Source: CAVONV01 sp963697355 (lineage in GTDB: Bacteria; Acidobacteriota; Vicinamibacteria; Marinacidobacterales; DATDRI01). Taken from it: 64,000 nt of DNA. Within the stretch, counting starts at the first letter, position 1. Every line of letters starts with the position of its first letter. The DNA lies in NCBI GenBank assembly GCA_963697355.1, contig CAVONV010000013.1:273329-337328 (forward strand), in the 5' to 3' direction. Positions 62,229 through 64,000 of this stretch are shown one piece after another. The notes beneath the pieces were generated by a model. That model searched no databases. It was not told where the DNA came from and worked only from the letters and a program-made list of their open reading frames with translations. A program made the translations under genes and the position numbers.

Positions 62229-62527
62229 TCAACTCGCTCTGAGTAGTGGCTTGGGTAGCACTTTTAGCCGCTTGGCGGCGAAGTAAAGATCCATCGCCTT
62301 CTGAGCATTCAGCCAAAACCCCGGCGTAGTCCTGAAAGTGGCACCGAGTTTCAGAGCCATCTCCGCCGTCACAGAAGTACGGCCGTTCACGAGCCTATTG
62401 ACGACTTTGACATCGCACCCGAGGTGATCTGCCAGTTGCTTTTGGTGTCATGCCAAGCGACCAGTAACTCCTCCTTGAGGATTTCTCCGGGACTTGTTGG
62501 TTTACGCAGCCTTCTCTTCAGATTCAT
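62229..62527 (-). CDS. higA: HigA-type antitoxin, one-base deletion
   Basis: ATG 62527: MNLKRRLRKPTSPGEILKEE is the standard opening of HigA/GraA antitoxins. The frame then breaks at AAAAGC (62440-62443 on the plus strand). Adding one A gives KQLADHLGCDVKVVNRLVNG, RTSVTAEMALKLGATFRTTP, GFWLNAQKAMDLYFAAK, the full XRE helix-turn-helix fold, ending at a TGA at 62229-62231. It neutralises a HigB RNase and represses its own promoter. A HigB stump lies just upstream. Confidence 0.8.
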
Positions 62528-62538
62528 AAACAGTTCTC

Positions 62539-62580
62539 TCAGTGATAATCTCGAATATCGACGTCCGCCGAACACAGCAT
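62539..62580 (-). pseudogene. C-terminal stump of a HigB-type toxin
   Basis: The frame reads MLCSADVDIRDYH then stop at 62539-62541. The tail DVD-x-x-DYH is the typical C-terminus of HigB/RelE-type toxins encoded directly before HigA. Stops precede it, and the rest of the toxin is absent, replaced by a copy of the dispersed repeat at 62600. Confidence 0.65.
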
Positions 62581-62599
62581 CTATTTCTACGAAGCTATT

Positions 62600-62710
62600 G
62601 CGCCCACCCTTTCTCAGGAGATTGTTGAAGACGGCGCACCATTCCGAGAAGCAGCAGGAGTTCTTGGGTTGGGTTCCGGGTTGATTGAGCTTCGGGCCGG
62701 ACCGAGCAGA
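62600..62710. repeat. degenerate dispersed repeat, copy B
   Basis: Begins GCGCCCACCCTTTCTCAGGA and continues with GAAGCAGCAGGAGTTCTTGG and GGACCGAGCAGATC. It resembles 59049-59149 at roughly 75-80% by eye. A GCTTGTTCCCT motif lies further on at 62824. Confidence 0.6.
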
Positions 62711-62860
62711 TCGTAGTCTCGGTGGCCGATGGCGTAAACGGCTTCGCGAAAAATCTGAGTTCATGGAAAGGCCATGCCGGCAAGGGTCTTTCTTCAACCA
62801 GCGGCCGTTGATGGCAACCTGCAGCTTGTTCCCTAAACCGACAGCTCATGGCCCAAATCA

Positions 62861-63036
62861 ATAAACACTCTGTACCCTAAAGCAACATCCGGTGCGGCGA
62901 GAAGAGGATTGTAATGCTTCGGTCAAGCAAAGAGCTCTGCGGCAAAGTCGCCCAAGCCTACTCCGGCTGGTTCTCTGAAAGAAAACAATGGTGATCTTCC
63001 GTCGATTATCTGGTTATTCACTCAGACCAAGCCTCA
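62861..63036. other. no recognisable feature
   Basis: I see no gene, RNA or repeat in this stretch. Confidence 0.5.
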
Positions 63037-63309
63037 TCAACAAACGGCACTATCAAGATAGCTTCGGTCTTCAGCGAGCAGTCCCTCGGGCGTGATGTTC
63101 AGAAAGAAAGCCCATTTGACTTCGATCTTCCTCTCGGTGGGGGCAATATCACCCTGAGGCGTTGCTTTGCCCTCGATGGCGGGTTCATTTGGTGGCAGCC
63201 ATTTGAAGTCGTCAGTAATGAGCTCAGCCCACCGTTCCCAATCCGCGTCGAGCGAGGCGCGGGCCCATTTCTCCGACAAGGCTTTGATAGCGCCGACATC
63301 TTGGTCCAT
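63037..63309 (-). CDS. SnoaL-like/DUF4440 protein, short
   Basis: 90 residues. DVGAIKALSEKWARASLDAD, WERWAELITDDFKWLPPNEP, AIEGKAT is a good match to the start of SnoaL-like proteins. The second half (IEVKWAFFLNITPEGLLAED, RSYLDSAVC) reads as the family's later strand but is compressed, so a deletion or indel in the middle is likely. It is shorter than the usual 130-150 residues. Confidence 0.6.
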   Translation of the reverse strand: MDQDVGAIKALSEKWARASLDADWERWAELITDDFKWLPPNEPAIEGKATPQGDIAPTERKIEVKWAFFLNITPEGLLAEDRSYLDSAVC

Positions 63310-63420
63310 ATCTTGTTCATTTCGACTCCTTTAAGGATGGTCCCTTTAGGTATATGGAACCTTGTTAGATGGGAGAGAGTAGGCTCTGCGCGGAACGCCA
63401 CTCCCTCCTTTGTCTATGGG

Positions 63421-63620
63421 CTATTCGGTGTCCTGTAGCTGCTTGATTTCCTCATCAGTCATTGGTCTTCCAAATTGTGCGGCAACTATCCACTTTCCGT
63501 CTTTCTTCATAAGCACAGAGGCTCTCAAACCATAACCCAGTGTTACCGGTTTTCCATCCGGACCACTCGCCGTATAAAGACTGAGTCGCCTCTGTATTGC
63601 GATATCAGGCTCTAGGGGCA
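63421..63620 (-). pseudogene. C-terminal fragment of a DUF4440/SnoaL-like protein
   Basis: No start codon is visible. The open frame reads EPDIAIQRRLSLYTASGPDG, KPVTLGYGLRASVLMKKDGK, WIVAAQFGRPMTDEEIKQLQ and stops at 63421-63423. This is the C-terminal beta-sheet of an NTF2-like protein. The N-terminal half should lie to the right of 63620 but I cannot recognise it. Confidence 0.6.
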
Positions 63621-64000
63621 GGGCTCCACAAACTGGCTACAGAGGTTGCAGGTCAGCTGTAGATTTCAACGAAACCGGTATCGACCCTGTCGATATCGCA
63701 TCTGCTCGACCCCAAGCCACAAACCGTCGGCCGATGAGCAAAGGGCCTCCTACGTTTCAAAGCACACCTACGATAACAACAGAATAGAAGCCCAATGAAG
63801 TGCTGGGGATTCTCATGAATCGCTGCTGTAACTTTGTGCAGAATGCGAGTTTCCCTGATGGGTTGCCTCTTCGGTGAACTCGATGCACGCCTTTTCAACA
63901 AGGATTTCCACAGTCGAGTGGAAGAAATCGTTCAACTGGTTGCGGTACATCAGTTGCGGAGCGACGAGTCTACTCCCGCTCCTTGTTGAGGGTGAGCATC
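63621..64000. other. no recognisable feature
   Basis: An open frame on the minus strand between 63653 and 63901 has basic, unconserved-looking sequence and no start signal. I do not call a gene. The rest is featureless to me. Confidence 0.45.

Overview
The window looks like a chromosomal segment of a diderm, respiring, type IV-piliated bacterium of moderately high GC. The best guess is Acidobacteriota or a relative (Myxococcota-like pilus gene order; many TPR/HEAT envelope proteins; OmpA-PKD; UbiE/MenG, AroB, Tat). That placement is inference from gene content, not a computed phylogeny.

Layout. 0-5.1 kb: end of a methyltransferase-like gene, two membrane/polyisoprenoid glycosyltransferases, a TPR lipoprotein-like protein, a roughly 280-bp G-rich hexanucleotide array and a small secreted membrane protein. 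5.2-23.6 kb: a type IV pilus region. It holds tandem pilins behind a near-perfect sigma-54 promoter, an ABC exporter with a thioredoxin-like and a TPR protein, prepilin peptidase PilD, a PilS-like kinase, minor pilins (FimT, PilV, PilX, PilW) with PilY1 behind a second sigma-54-like promoter, a PilR/NtrC-type activator, and two zinc-ribbon TPR paralogues. Kinase, activator and target promoters in one locus suggest a self-contained control circuit. 23.9-26.1 kb: a cyclic-2,3-diphosphoglycerate-synthetase-like GTPase overlapping a transcarbamylase gene. 26.3-40.4 kb: housekeeping and envelope genes (ubiE, aroB, pcm, OmpA-PKD, tatAC, S41 protease, HEAT/TPR proteins, MinD-like ATPase with a J/RodZ-like partner). 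40.6-50 kb: amidinotransferase, LytS/LytR, cNMP-binding/DUF4388 protein, L-lysine 6-transaminase, cation efflux and histidine phosphatase genes, nearly all broken by single-base indels. 50.1-55.7 kb: maf, a coiled-coil protein, a MobA-like transferase, dciA, thiolase, a membrane hydrolase-like gene, recA (two indels) and tRNA-Phe. 55.9-64 kb: a low-density accessory region that starts at a 3' fragment of tRNA-Glu and carries broken small genes (ABM, SnoaL-like, lipoprotein), a beta-helix protein of differing composition, a phosphoesterase and a HigA antitoxin with a HigB stump.

Intergenic gaps, especially between converging genes, are filled with short-period repeats (octamers around CTCGAG/CTTGAG, octamers of CGCNAAGR type, heptamers) and palindromes. 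Because recA itself is disrupted, many of the indels in the second half may be consensus errors rather than biology. I treat these loci as frame-disrupted genes and give the reconstructed protein.
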